Below, one piece after another: positions 25,515-33,684 of a stretch of DNA of 59,632 nucleotides. The translations under genes and the position numbers were made by a program. The notes beneath the pieces were generated by a model. That model did no database searches. It saw nothing but the letters and a program-made list of their open reading frames with translations, and was not told where the DNA came from. The stretch covers positions 1-59,632 of the forward strand of contig CAJGDV010000001.1 in NCBI GenBank assembly GCA_904502155.1. Reading direction: 5' to 3'. Origin of the DNA: an uncultured Bacilli bacterium (GTDB lineage: Bacteria > Bacillota_I > Bacilli_A > RF39 > UBA660). The stretch's first letter is position 1; each line of letters begins with the position of its first letter.

Positions 25515-26786
25515 ATGTTTGCAACAGTAAAGCAAATATTTAATCGCAAGAATAAAGATCTTCAAAAGAAAATTTTATTTACTTTTGCTGCTTTATTTAT
25601 CTTCAAATTAGGAACTGCAATTATTGTTCCTGGAATTGATAAAAATTCACTAACTGGTAATTTAGGATTTTTAGAATTAATGAATGCTATGGGTGGTGGA
25701 GCAATGGAGAGATTCTCAATATTTGCTCTTGGTGTTATGCCATATATTACTGCATCAATCATTATTCAATTGTTATCAATGGATATTATTCCATATTTAT
25801 CCGAATTATCAAAACAAGGTGCAACAGGTAGAAACAAGATGAATCAAATTACAAGAATTGCTGGAATTGTATTAGCATTTATTCAAGGATATATTTATTC
25901 ATTTACATATGTAAGTGGTAATACTCCTATTGAATATATTGAATTCGCATTAATTCTTACAGCTGGAACTTCATTCCTATTATGGCTTGGAGATCAAATA
26001 ACTGCAAAAGGTATTGGTAATGGTATCTCATTAATAATTATGGCTGGTATTATTGCTAACTTACCTACAATGTTTGTTACAGCATGGGATAATTTAGTTG
26101 ACTTAAGTGGTACAACTCAATCTATTTCATTAGGTGTTACAATGTTTGTGTTATTCATAGCAGTATATATTGCAATCGTTTTAGGAATTATATATGAAGA
26201 AACAGCAGAAAGAAGAATTCCAATTCAATATGCTAACAAAACTACAAGTAGTTATGGTGGACAACAAAGTTACATTCCATTCAGATTAAATTCTGCAGGA
26301 GTGGTACCTGTTATCTTTGCATCAGCACTTATTTCAATTCCATCAATTATTGCTTCATTTCTAAAAAATGATGCGATGACAATGTTTTTAAATAAATGGA
26401 TAGTAATGACTACTCCAACTGGATTAATATTATATGTAGTATGTATATTTGCATTCTCATACTTTTATACATTCATACAATTAAAACCAGAAGAATTAGC
26501 TGATAACTTAAATAAAAATGGTGGATTTATTCCAGGTGTTAGACCAGGAGAAGAAACTGTTTCATATATATCAAAAATAATTAAAAGAATCACTTTTGTA
26601 GGTGCTTTAGCACTTGCTGTAATAGCTGCACTTCCAGTACTATTTGGGATGTTCTCAAATATGCCAACAAGTGTTACAATCGGTGGTACTGGATTATTAA
26701 TCGTTGTTGGTGTAGCTTTAGAAACGTATAAATTTATAGAAAGTCAACTTATGAGTCGAACAACTAGAAGGGGCAGAAGAAAATAA
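25515..26786 (+). CDS. secY: Protein translocase subunit SecY
   Basis: Channel-forming subunit of the general secretory pathway. 423 residues with ten predicted membrane helices; MPYITASIIIQLLSMDIIP (helix 2 and plug region), GIGNGISLIIMAGI, and the cytoplasmic loop RRIPIQYANKTT used in SecA and ribosome contact. Starts one base after rplO; ends in a TAATG junction with adk. Confidence 0.98.
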   Translation: MFATVKQIFNRKNKDLQKKILFTFAALFIFKLGTAIIVPGIDKNSLTGNLGFLELMNAMGGGAMERFSIFALGVMPYITASIIIQLLSMDIIPYLSELSKQGATGRNKMNQITRIAGIVLAFIQGYIYSFTYVSGNTPIEYIEFALILTAGTSFLLWLGDQITAKGIGNGISLIIMAGIIANLPTMFVTAWDNLVDLSGTTQSISLGVTMFVLFIAVYIAIVLGIIYEETAERRIPIQYANKTTSSYGGQQSYIPFRLNSAGVVPVIFASALISIPSIIASFLKNDAMTMFLNKWIVMTTPTGLILYVVCIFAFSYFYTFIQLKPEELADNLNKNGGFIPGVRPGEETVSYISKIIKRITFVGALALAVIAALPVLFGMFSNMPTSVTIGGTGLLIVVGVALETYKFIESQLMSRTTRRGRRK

Positions 26787-27445
26787 TGAAAAACATTATA
26801 TTCATTGCTCCTCCAGCGGCTGGTAAGGGGACTCAAGCTGTTATGGTTAGTTCAAAATATAATGTTCCTCATATTTCAACTGGCGACATTTTAAGAAATG
26901 CTGCTACTGAAGATTCAGAAAGAGGAAGATACATTGCTAATGAAATATCTAATGGACGTTTTGTTAGTAGTGACATTATGCTTGAACTAATAACAGAAAG
27001 ATTACAACGAAGTGATTGTAATAATGGTTATATTTTAGATGGTTTTCCACGTAGTTTAGAACAAGCTGAACAATATGAAGAAATTCTTAAAAAATTAAAT
27101 AAAGAAATTGGCTACGTCATTGTAATGGATGTAGACAAAGAGGTTGCTAAAAATCGTATTGTTGGAAGAATATCTTGTCCTAAATGTGGAAGCGTATTCA
27201 ATGAAAATATTGAAGTATCAAAACCTAAAATTGAAGGAGTTTGTGACAGATGTCAAACAACTTTAGTTAAAAGAAGTGATGATAACGCTGAAACTTTTGA
27301 TGGAAGATTTCAAACTTATCTAGAAAAAACAAAACCACTAATAGACTATTATGAAAAACAAAATGTCCTATATCATGTTAATAGTGATTTAGGAAAAGAA
27401 AATACTTTTGAACAAATAGAAAATATTATAGCAAGCTCACTATAA
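26786..27445 (+). CDS. adk: Adenylate kinase, zinc-LID type
   Basis: Catalyses ATP + AMP to 2 ADP. 219 residues. The AMP-binding region HISTGDILRN, YILDGFPRSLEQAE, and a LID with four cysteines (CPKCG and CDRCQ) that should bind zinc are all present. The P-loop reads APPAAGKGTQA rather than the usual GLPGAGKGTQA, so two glycines are replaced by alanine, still compatible with the loose [AG]xxxxGK rule. TAATG overlap with secY. The map gene that usually follows adk is absent. Confidence 0.96.
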   Translation: MKNIIFIAPPAAGKGTQAVMVSSKYNVPHISTGDILRNAATEDSERGRYIANEISNGRFVSSDIMLELITERLQRSDCNNGYILDGFPRSLEQAEQYEEILKKLNKEIGYVIVMDVDKEVAKNRIVGRISCPKCGSVFNENIEVSKPKIEGVCDRCQTTLVKRSDDNAETFDGRFQTYLEKTKPLIDYYEKQNVLYHVNSDLGKENTFEQIENIIASSL

Positions 27446-27455
27446 TAGCATCAAT

Positions 27456-27600
27456 TATTCCAGCATTTATGGAATATAGGGGCGATACTTTACTTGATTA
27501 TATTTACTAGTTAGATCGCTTACTAAGACATTATTGTAAATGCATTTCATGGTTAAAGAATTCCAATTTTATTATTGGAATTCGATAACCACATTTATAA
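27456..27600 (+). other. Long hairpin and two smaller stem-loops between adk and infA
   Basis: Three stems can be read: TATTCC/GGAATA (27456-27461 with 27471-27476), GCGAT/ATCGC (27482-27486 with 27515-27519), and a long composite hairpin. The last consists of TAAATG (27537-27542), TGGTTA (27550-27555) and GAATTCCAAT (27558-27567), pairing in order with ATTGGAATTC (27574-27583), TAACCA (27586-27591) and CATTTA (27592-27597): 22 base pairs with an AA/GA internal mismatch. No T run follows, so it does not look like a plain terminator. No ORF explains the region. Confidence 0.65.
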
Positions 27601-27606
27601 AAATCA

Positions 27607-27678
27607 TGATATAATGTCTATAGATATGTTACATTAATTTAATTTTATCAAGTTTTCTATTTTTGAGAGAAATGTAAC
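27607..27678 (+). promoter_or_regulatory. Internal promoter and structured leader of infA
   Basis: Extended -10 TGATATAAT (27607-27615) without a good -35. Downstream, GTTACATT (27628-27635) pairs perfectly with AATGTAAC (27671-27678), enclosing TCAA/TTGA and U-rich sequence, 16 bases before the infA ribosome binding site. This could give infA-rpmJ-rpsM separate control from the upstream ribosomal genes. Confidence 0.5.
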
Positions 27679-27708
27679 TATGCTAAAAATAAAAAAAGAG
27701 GTGATTTT

Positions 27709-27924
27709 ATGGCTAAAACAGATACAATCGAAGTTCAAGGAAAAGTTATTGAGGTAAAGCCTGGAGGTATTTTCAAGGTAGAATTAGAAAATAAACATAC
27801 TGTAGAAGCTCACGTTTCTGGTAAAATCCGAATGAATTATATTCGCATCTTACCAGGTGATACAGTAACTGTGGAACTTTCACCATATGATTTAACACGT
27901 GGGCGCATAACTTACCGAAAATAA
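27709..27924 (+). CDS. infA: Translation initiation factor IF-1
   Basis: 71 residues, MAKTDTIEVQGKVIEVKPGG through VSGKIRMNYIRILPGDTVTVELSPYDLTRGRI in the usual S1/OB-fold order. Occludes the A site during initiation. AAGAGGTG precedes the ATG. Confidence 0.98.
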   Translation: MAKTDTIEVQGKVIEVKPGGIFKVELENKHTVEAHVSGKIRMNYIRILPGDTVTVELSPYDLTRGRITYRK

Positions 27925-27941
27925 TAGTAGGAGGAATAGAT

Positions 27942-28055
27942 ATGAAAGTAAGAGCATCAGTTAAAAAAATGTGCGACAAATGTAAAATAATAAGACGTAA
28001 TGGAAGAATAGAAGTTAGATGTGTTAATCCAAAACATAATCAAAGACAAGGTTAA
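27942..28055 (+). CDS. rpmJ: 50S ribosomal protein bL36
   Basis: 37 residues starting MKVRASVKKMCDKCKIIRR and ending NPKHNQRQG. Cys11, Cys14, Cys27 and His32 are the expected zinc ligands of the C+ form. AGGAGG (27929-27934) precedes ATG 27942. Confidence 0.97.
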   Translation: MKVRASVKKMCDKCKIIRRNGRIEVRCVNPKHNQRQG

Positions 28056-28069
28056 TAGGAGGTGTTTGA

Positions 28070-28435
28070 ATGGCACGTATTAAAGGTGTAGATATACCTA
28101 ATAATAAAAGAGTTGAAATCGCTTTAACTTATATTTACGGGATCGGAAGAAGTTTATCTCAAACTATCTTAAAAGATGCAAAAGTTGATTTCAATAAAAA
28201 AGCTGGAGAACTTGATAATGATGAATTAGCAAGAATCCGTGATGAAGTTAATAAATACTTAACAGAAGGTGACTTACGCCGTGAAGTAAGTATGAACATC
28301 AAAACTAAAATGGAAATTAATTCTTACCAAGGAACTAGACATAAAAAAGGACTTCCTGTAAGAGGTCAAAGAACAAATAGAAATGCTAGAACTCGTAAAG
28401 GTAAAGGAAAAGTAGTTGCTAATAAGAAAAAATAA
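28070..28435 (+). CDS. rpsM: 30S ribosomal protein uS13
   Basis: 121 residues; MARIKGVDIPNNKRVEIALTYIYGIG, and the basic tail GLPVRGQRTNRNARTRKGK. Confidence 0.98.
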   Translation: MARIKGVDIPNNKRVEIALTYIYGIGRSLSQTILKDAKVDFNKKAGELDNDELARIRDEVNKYLTEGDLRREVSMNIKTKMEINSYQGTRHKKGLPVRGQRTNRNARTRKGKGKVVANKKK

Positions 28436-28466
28436 TTGTAACTAAATTATAAGGAGGTTATATAAT

Positions 28467-28850
28467 ATGGCTTATAAACCAAGAAAACGTAAAGTTAAAA
28501 AGAATGTGCCAGAAGGTAAAGCATTTATCCATTCAACTTTTAACAATACTATTGTTACTATAAGTGATAACGATGGTAATGCTATCAGTTGGGCTTCTGC
28601 TGGTACTTTAGGATTTAAAGGAAGTAAAAAATCAACTCCATTCGCAGCTGGTATGTCAGCTGAAGCTGCTGGAAAAGCTGCAGTAGATATGGGTATGAAA
28701 AAAGTTGAAGTATTTGTAAAAGGTTTAGGTTCAGGACGTGAAACAGCTATCCGTTCTTTACAAACTGCAGGTTTAGAAATTACTTCAATTTCTGATGTAA
28801 CGCCTATCCCACATAATGGATGTCGTCCACCAAAACGTCCACGTGGATAA
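28467..28850 (+). CDS. rpsK: 30S ribosomal protein uS11
   Basis: 127 residues; IHSTFNNTIVTISDNDGNAISWASAG and DVTPIPHNGCRPPKRPRG are diagnostic. Confidence 0.98.
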   Translation: MAYKPRKRKVKKNVPEGKAFIHSTFNNTIVTISDNDGNAISWASAGTLGFKGSKKSTPFAAGMSAEAAGKAAVDMGMKKVEVFVKGLGSGRETAIRSLQTAGLEITSISDVTPIPHNGCRPPKRPRG

Positions 28851-28871
28851 TATGAAAAGGAGTGAAGAATA

Positions 28872-29822
28872 GTGTTAAACTTTGAAAAACCAGTATTTAA
28901 GATTACTGATTATGTTGAAAATAATAATTATGGAAAATTTGAATTAGAACCTTTAGAAAGAGGTTTTGGTACAACTATAGGTAACGCTCTTAGAAGAGTA
29001 ATGTTATCAAATATGCCGGGTAGTGCTATAGTAGCAGTAAGAATTGATGGAGTTATGCATGAATTCCAAACTATCGATGGTGTAGTAGAAGATGTAACAA
29101 CTATTGTTTTAAACTTAAAAAGCGTAGTGATCAAGAAAAATGTTGAAGAAACAAAAACTGTTCGCTTATTCGCTGATAAAGAAGGAGTAGTAACTGCTGG
29201 AGACATCAAATGTGATGCTGACGTAGAAGTTATTAATCCAGATCAAGTAATCGCAACATTAGCAAAAGGTGGTAAACTTGATATGGAATTAATCGTTGCT
29301 AATGGCCGCGGTTATGTTCCAGCTAATGAAAACAAAAAATATATTGAAAATGCTAAAATTGGTTTCATTCCAATAGATGCGTTATATTCACCAATTGAAA
29401 GAATTAGCTATGAAGTTGAATCAGCTCGTGTAGGGCAAGATTCTAACTATGATAAATTAATTATGAACGTTTATACAAACGGTTCATTAAAACCTGAAGA
29501 TGCTATGAAAAAAGGTTCAGAAATTTTAATTGAACACTTTAAAATTATAGCTAAAGTAGATGATATCGAAGATATTACTGGTGTAATGTCAGCTAAACAA
29601 GAAGATAGCAAACTTAAGAAATTAGAAACATCAATTGATGACTTAGATTTCTCAGTTCGTGCTTATAACTGTTTAAAAAGAGCTAATATCAATACATTAG
29701 GTGACTTAGTAGAAAAATCAGAACTTGAAATGATGAAAATACGTAATTTAGGTAAAAAATCTTTAAAAGAAGTTATAGACAAAATTAAAGATATGGGACT
29801 TAAATTCCGTGATGAAGACTAG
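28872..29822 (+). CDS. rpoA: DNA-directed RNA polymerase alpha subunit
   Basis: 316 residues starting with GTG (MLNFEKPVFKITDYV). The N-terminal dimerisation domain contains LEPLERGFGTTIGNALRR; the C-terminal domain LKRANINTLGDLVEKS and RNLGKKSLKEV binds UP elements and activators. AAAAGGAGTG precedes the start. Confidence 0.98.
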   Translation: MLNFEKPVFKITDYVENNNYGKFELEPLERGFGTTIGNALRRVMLSNMPGSAIVAVRIDGVMHEFQTIDGVVEDVTTIVLNLKSVVIKKNVEETKTVRLFADKEGVVTAGDIKCDADVEVINPDQVIATLAKGGKLDMELIVANGRGYVPANENKKYIENAKIGFIPIDALYSPIERISYEVESARVGQDSNYDKLIMNVYTNGSLKPEDAMKKGSEILIEHFKIIAKVDDIEDITGVMSAKQEDSKLKKLETSIDDLDFSVRAYNCLKRANINTLGDLVEKSELEMMKIRNLGKKSLKEVIDKIKDMGLKFRDED

Positions 29823-29839
29823 TAGTTAGGAGGAATATT

Positions 29840-30196
29840 ATGGCTTATAGAAAATTAGGACGTACTAATAAACATAGAAGAAGTATGCTTGCTAATCTAA
29901 CTAAAGATCTAATCATGAATGAAAGAATTGAAACAACTGAAACAAGAGCTAAAGAAGTTCGTAAATTTGTTGATAAAATGATCACTTATGGTAAAGATGG
30001 TTCTTTAGTAGCTCGTAGAAAAGCTTTAGCTTTCTTACAAAACGATAATACTGCTGTTCAAAAAGTTTTCAATGACTTAGCAGTTCGTTTCGCAAATAGA
30101 AATGGTGGCTACACAAGAATTTTAAAATTAACTGAACGTCGTGGAGATGACGCTTTAATGGTTATTTTAGAATTAGTTGAGGAAGATGCTAAATAA
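29840..30196 (+). CDS. rplQ: 50S ribosomal protein bL17
   Basis: 118 residues; MAYRKLGRTNKHRRSMLANL and ETTETRAKEVRKFVDKMITYG, the standard end of the alpha operon. Confidence 0.98.
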   Translation: MAYRKLGRTNKHRRSMLANLTKDLIMNERIETTETRAKEVRKFVDKMITYGKDGSLVARRKALAFLQNDNTAVQKVFNDLAVRFANRNGGYTRILKLTERRGDDALMVILELVEEDAK

Positions 30197-30206
30197 GCAT
30201 CTTTTT
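30184..30206 (+). terminator. Terminator of the ribosomal superoperon
   Basis: AGATGC (30184-30189) pairs with GCATCT (30197-30202), followed by TTTT. The loop contains the rplQ stop codon. An extended -10 (TGTTATAAT, 30228-30236) just downstream probably starts the next gene. Confidence 0.75.
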
Positions 30207-30254
30207 ATTTTAAATAAAAATTAAATATGTTATAATATTGGTGGAGGTACTATT

Positions 30255-31403
30255 ATGGCAAAAATTGATTTTAATAATATTGATGAAAAAACAAAAGGAT
30301 ATATAAAAATAGGAATTATCATACTAGGTTTATTAGTTGGCTTTTTAATAATTTTATTAGTTGTAAAACTTTTTATTGGGTCAGTTGTACCATTTGATAA
30401 AATAGAAAATATAATGGTTAGAGCAGCAGACCAATATATGACTAAACATGAAGATAAATTTAATAAAAGCGAACCATATGAAACAATTGAATTAAATGTA
30501 AGTGATTTAGTTGTTGAAGGATATATGAAAGACTTTAGTAAATATACAGAAAAAAATGTTATGTGTAACGGTAAAGTTCTTGTAATTAGAAATGATGAAA
30601 ATGTAAGTTATATTCCAAAATTAGATTGTGGAGATGCATACAAATATAAAGAACTAGTTGAAACAATTATTGCACCAGAAAATATTGTTACAGCTGATTC
30701 TGGCTTATATAAAATCGAAACAGAAACTCCATATTACATGTTTAGAGGTGAGTATCCAGACAATTATGTAAGTTATGCCGGTTCTACATGGAGAATAATG
30801 AAAATTAATGAACAAGGAAATATACAACTTATTTCAGATGATCATAAAGTTAATAGTCCATGGGATAATAGATATAATGTTGATAAAAAAGGTATCGATG
30901 GTATTAATGAATTTGAAGGAACACAAGCATGTAGATTAAAAGATAATATTATTGGATTATATAATGATGAAGAATATATTACAAAAGAAAATAAATCTTT
31001 ATTAATTCCACAACAACTATGTATTGAAAAACGTTCATCAAAAGAATTTGATAATACTGGAAATAAAGAGTGTTCTAAAAAATCAGAATTAATGGGATTA
31101 GGTTCAATATATTTATCTGAATTTATTCAATCATCATTAGATTCTAATTGTTTAAATGCTGGTTCATGGGCATGTGCTAATTATAATTATTTAACAAAAT
31201 ATAAATATGCTTTCTGGACAATTACAGCTAATAGTGATAACTCTTATCAAGCTTATTTTGTTGATAATTTTGCTAAAGTTGGTACAACATCAAGAGGAGC
31301 ATATATTAGACTAACAGCAGTAATTAATGGTAAAATAAATTATAAATCTGGAACTGGAACTGAAACAGATCCATATATTATTGAACCAATTACAGTTAAA
31401 TAA
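30255..31403 (+). CDS. Membrane-anchored extracellular protein of unknown function
   Basis: Not assigned to a family. 382 residues: a short basic cytoplasmic start, one membrane helix (about 18-42) and a large exterior. Residues about 55-135 (AADQYM..., VSDLVVEGYMKDFSKYTEKNVMCNG, SYIPKLDCGD) resemble the matching part of the protein at 42302-43687: an AA(D/K)QY helix, a V.DL....IKD element, and two cysteines spaced about 25 residues around a YxPxxxC strand, reminiscent of pseudopilin-like domains. The rest contains GSTWRIMKINEQGNIQLIS and several further Cys, probably disulfide-bonded, and ends in GTGTETDPYII. It is inserted between rplQ and the ecf genes, which are adjacent in Bacillus. Confidence 0.8.
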   Translation: MAKIDFNNIDEKTKGYIKIGIIILGLLVGFLIILLVVKLFIGSVVPFDKIENIMVRAADQYMTKHEDKFNKSEPYETIELNVSDLVVEGYMKDFSKYTEKNVMCNGKVLVIRNDENVSYIPKLDCGDAYKYKELVETIIAPENIVTADSGLYKIETETPYYMFRGEYPDNYVSYAGSTWRIMKINEQGNIQLISDDHKVNSPWDNRYNVDKKGIDGINEFEGTQACRLKDNIIGLYNDEEYITKENKSLLIPQQLCIEKRSSKEFDNTGNKECSKKSELMGLGSIYLSEFIQSSLDSNCLNAGSWACANYNYLTKYKYAFWTITANSDNSYQAYFVDNFAKVGTTSRGAYIRLTAVINGKINYKSGTGTETDPYIIEPITVK

Positions 31404-31428
31404 ACCTAAAATTTTTTAGGTTTATTTT
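31402..31428 (+). terminator. Intrinsic terminator
   Basis: AAACCTAAA (31402-31410), loop ATTT, TTTAGGTTT (31415-31423) then ATTTT; it overlaps the stop codon of the preceding gene. Confidence 0.75.
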
Positions 31429-31429
31429 A

Positions 31430-31458
31430 TTGTGTATTTAATTCATTTATTATATAAT
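31430..31458 (+). promoter_or_regulatory. Promoter of the SDR-glmU-like pair
   Basis: TTGTGT (31430-31435), 17 bases, TATAAT (31453-31458). Confidence 0.65.
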
Positions 31459-31474
31459 CATAATAGGTGATAGT

Positions 31475-32227
31475 ATGAAGGCAATAATAACAGGTGCAAG
31501 TTCAGGATTAGGAAAAGAATTTGCAATACAATTAAGCAAAATGGGTTATGATTTAGTATTAGTAGCTCGTAGAAAAGATAAACTAAAAGAAATTAAACAG
31601 CAACTTGAAACAAATGTAGAAATAGTCTGTCTAGATTTATCATTTCCTACAAACTGTGTTAAATTATTTAAAAAATATAGAAAAGATAATATTGATATAT
31701 TAATTAATAATGCTGGATTTGGTGTGTTTGGTACTTTTGATAAAACACCACTAGATAAAGAATTAGAAATGATAGATACAAATATTGTTGCTGTACACAC
31801 ATTAACTAAATTGTTTTTACAAAAATTTAAAAAAGATGATGCTGGTTATATAATGAATGTAGCTTCAGCAGCTGCTTTCCAACCAGGCCCTTTAATGGCC
31901 TCATATTATGCATCAAAATCTTATGTTTATAATTTAAGCGCTGCAATATGGCAAGAATTAAAAAAAGAAAAAAGTAATGTCAAAATCAGTGTATTATGTC
32001 CTGGTCCAGTTAATACTGAGTTTAATGATGTTGCTGGTGTTAAATTTGGTGTTAAAGCGCAAGAATCTAATGATGTCGTTAAATATGCTTTAAATCAAAT
32101 GTTTAAAAATAAATTAAGAATAATACCAGGATTTTATATGAGACTATTACTATTTTTAGAAAAATTTGTATCATATAAATCATTATTGAAAATTACATAC
32201 AATATACAAAAAAGCAAGGTGAAATAA
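31475..32227 (+). CDS. Short-chain dehydrogenase/reductase (SDR)
   Basis: 250 residues, classical SDR: cofactor motif GASSGLGKEFA (residues 6-16), VARRKDKL after strand 2 suggesting NADP preference, NNAGFG, catalytic Ser in VASAAA and YYASK (Tyr and Lys). The C-terminus is basic and slightly longer than minimal. The substrate cannot be told; many SDRs of this subgroup (DltE/YqjQ-like) are only loosely characterised. It overlaps the next gene by one base (TAATG). Confidence 0.9.
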   Translation: MKAIITGASSGLGKEFAIQLSKMGYDLVLVARRKDKLKEIKQQLETNVEIVCLDLSFPTNCVKLFKKYRKDNIDILINNAGFGVFGTFDKTPLDKELEMIDTNIVAVHTLTKLFLQKFKKDDAGYIMNVASAAAFQPGPLMASYYASKSYVYNLSAAIWQELKKEKSNVKISVLCPGPVNTEFNDVAGVKFGVKAQESNDVVKYALNQMFKNKLRIIPGFYMRLLLFLEKFVSYKSLLKITYNIQKSKVK

Positions 32228-32823
32228 TGAAAGATAAATTTATAGAAGAAAATGTTGTTATTGAAGATGGAGTTGTAATTGAGCCTTTTGTAAAATTATT
32301 AGGTAATACTGTAATTAAAAAGGGAGCAATTATAAAATCTTTTACAGAAATTAATAACTCTATAATAGGAGAAAATACAATTGTTCATTCTTCAACAGTA
32401 TTAGACTCTAAGATTGGAAATAATAATAATATAGGACCTAGAGCATATATAAGAAATAATACAGAAACTAAAGAAAATGCCAAAGTTGGATTTTCAGTTG
32501 AAGTTAAAAACTCAATAATTGGTAGCAATACTAAAGTAAGTCACTTATCATATATAGGAGATTCTATTTTAGGAGATAACATCAATATCGGTGCTGGAAC
32601 AATTACAGCAAATTATGATGGAATTAATAAAAATAAAACAGTTATTGAAGATAATTGTTTTATTGGAAGCAATACAGTATTGATAGCTCCTATTAAAATA
32701 GGAAAAGGTTCTAAAGTTGCTGCAGGTTCAACATTAAATCAAGATGTGAAACCTGATTCATTAGCAATTGCAAGAACAAGACAAATTACAAAAGAAAATT
32801 ACTATAAAAATGAGATAATTTAA
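32227..32823 (+). CDS. Stand-alone left-handed beta-helix acetyltransferase, GlmU C-terminal-domain-like
   Basis: 198 residues made almost wholly of hexapeptide repeats (for example SIIGEN, SKIGNN, SIIGSN, SILGDN). Its second half closely follows the acetyltransferase domain of GlmU: YIRNNTETKENAKVGFSVEVKNS, IGAGTITANYDGINKNKT and VGSNTVLIAPI-like turns, then GKGSKVAAGSTLNQDV and a SLAIARTRQ end. The N-terminal uridylyltransferase domain of GlmU is missing; the gene starts at a normal ATG with AAGGTGA just upstream, so this is not a visible truncation. It may acetylate glucosamine 1-phosphate or another amino sugar. Whether a separate pyrophosphorylase exists lies outside the window. Confidence 0.85.
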   Translation: MKDKFIEENVVIEDGVVIEPFVKLLGNTVIKKGAIIKSFTEINNSIIGENTIVHSSTVLDSKIGNNNNIGPRAYIRNNTETKENAKVGFSVEVKNSIIGSNTKVSHLSYIGDSILGDNINIGAGTITANYDGINKNKTVIEDNCFIGSNTVLIAPIKIGKGSKVAAGSTLNQDVKPDSLAIARTRQITKENYYKNEII

Positions 32824-32838
32824 TGTATCTCTTTTTTT
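32812..32838 (+). terminator. Intrinsic terminator
   Basis: GAGATA (32812-32817) pairs with TATCTC (32826-32831), followed by TTTTTTT. An extended -10 TGTTATAAT immediately after probably serves ecfA1. Confidence 0.8.
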
Positions 32839-32874
32839 ATGTTATAATATAATTGTTAGATTTTAGGTGATGTT

Positions 32875-33684
32875 ATGAAAAATATTATAGAATTAAAAAA
32901 TGTCAATTTTAAATACGGTAATAAAGAGTTATTTAAAAATTTAAATTTACAAATTGAAAGAGGAACATTTACAACTATTATTGGAACTAATGGTAGTGGG
33001 AAGAGTACTTTAATAAGAATTATTCTAGGATTATTAGTTGCAGATGGTGAAATTAAAATTAATAATTTAGAATTAAATCATAAAAACCTTAAAAAAATAA
33101 TTAGTAAAATAGGTGTTGTTTTAGAAAATCCTGATGATCAATTTGTTGCTGAAACTGTTATGGATGATATTGCGTTTTCTCTTGAAAATATGAATGTTGA
33201 TAAAAAAGAAATTAAATCTAGGGTCAATAAAATAGCAAAATTTATTGGTATTGAAGATATATTAGAAAGAGAACCTCATAGTTTAAGTGGAGGTCAAAAA
33301 CAACTAGTAGCATTAGCTTCTGCTCTTGTAACAGATCCAGATATATTGATTTTAGATGAAGCTTTAACTATGATTGATCTTGACGTTCGTGATAAAATAT
33401 ATAAAATTTTAGAACAAGTTAATAAAATTAATAAAATTACAATTATAAATGTTACACATGATATGGATGAAATATTATATGGTGATAATCTAATTGTTAT
33501 AGATAATGGTAATATTGTTTTAAACGGACCAAAAGAATATGTACTACTAGAAGAAAAAACGTTTAATAAATTATCATTAAAATTACCATTTGTTGTAGAA
33601 TTATCTACAAAGTTACAATATTATGGCTTAACTGACCATTTAATATTTGATATGGAAGAGTTGGTGGATATTATATGGAAATAA
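32875..33684 (+). CDS. ecfA1: Energy-coupling factor transporter ATPase EcfA1
   Basis: 269-residue ABC ATPase: Walker A GTNGSGKSTL (about 38-47), Q-loop region ENPDDQFVAETVMDDIAF typical of ECF ATPases, signature SLSGGQKQLVALA, Walker B LILDEALTMID and the switch His in NVTHDMDE. Powers vitamin or metal uptake together with EcfA2, EcfT and separate S-components. Overlaps ecfA2 by ten bases. Confidence 0.95.
   Translation: MKNIIELKNVNFKYGNKELFKNLNLQIERGTFTTIIGTNGSGKSTLIRIILGLLVADGEIKINNLELNHKNLKKIISKIGVVLENPDDQFVAETVMDDIAFSLENMNVDKKEIKSRVNKIAKFIGIEDILEREPHSLSGGQKQLVALASALVTDPDILILDEALTMIDLDVRDKIYKILEQVNKINKITIINVTHDMDEILYGDNLIVIDNGNIVLNGPKEYVLLEEKTFNKLSLKLPFVVELSTKLQYYGLTDHLIFDMEELVDIIWK

Noticed and set aside
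28730..28850. ACGTGAAACA half-site and TCCACGTGGA palindrome in rpsK as parS
   Set aside because: Only half-sites or cores match; both are explained by conserved rpsK codons.
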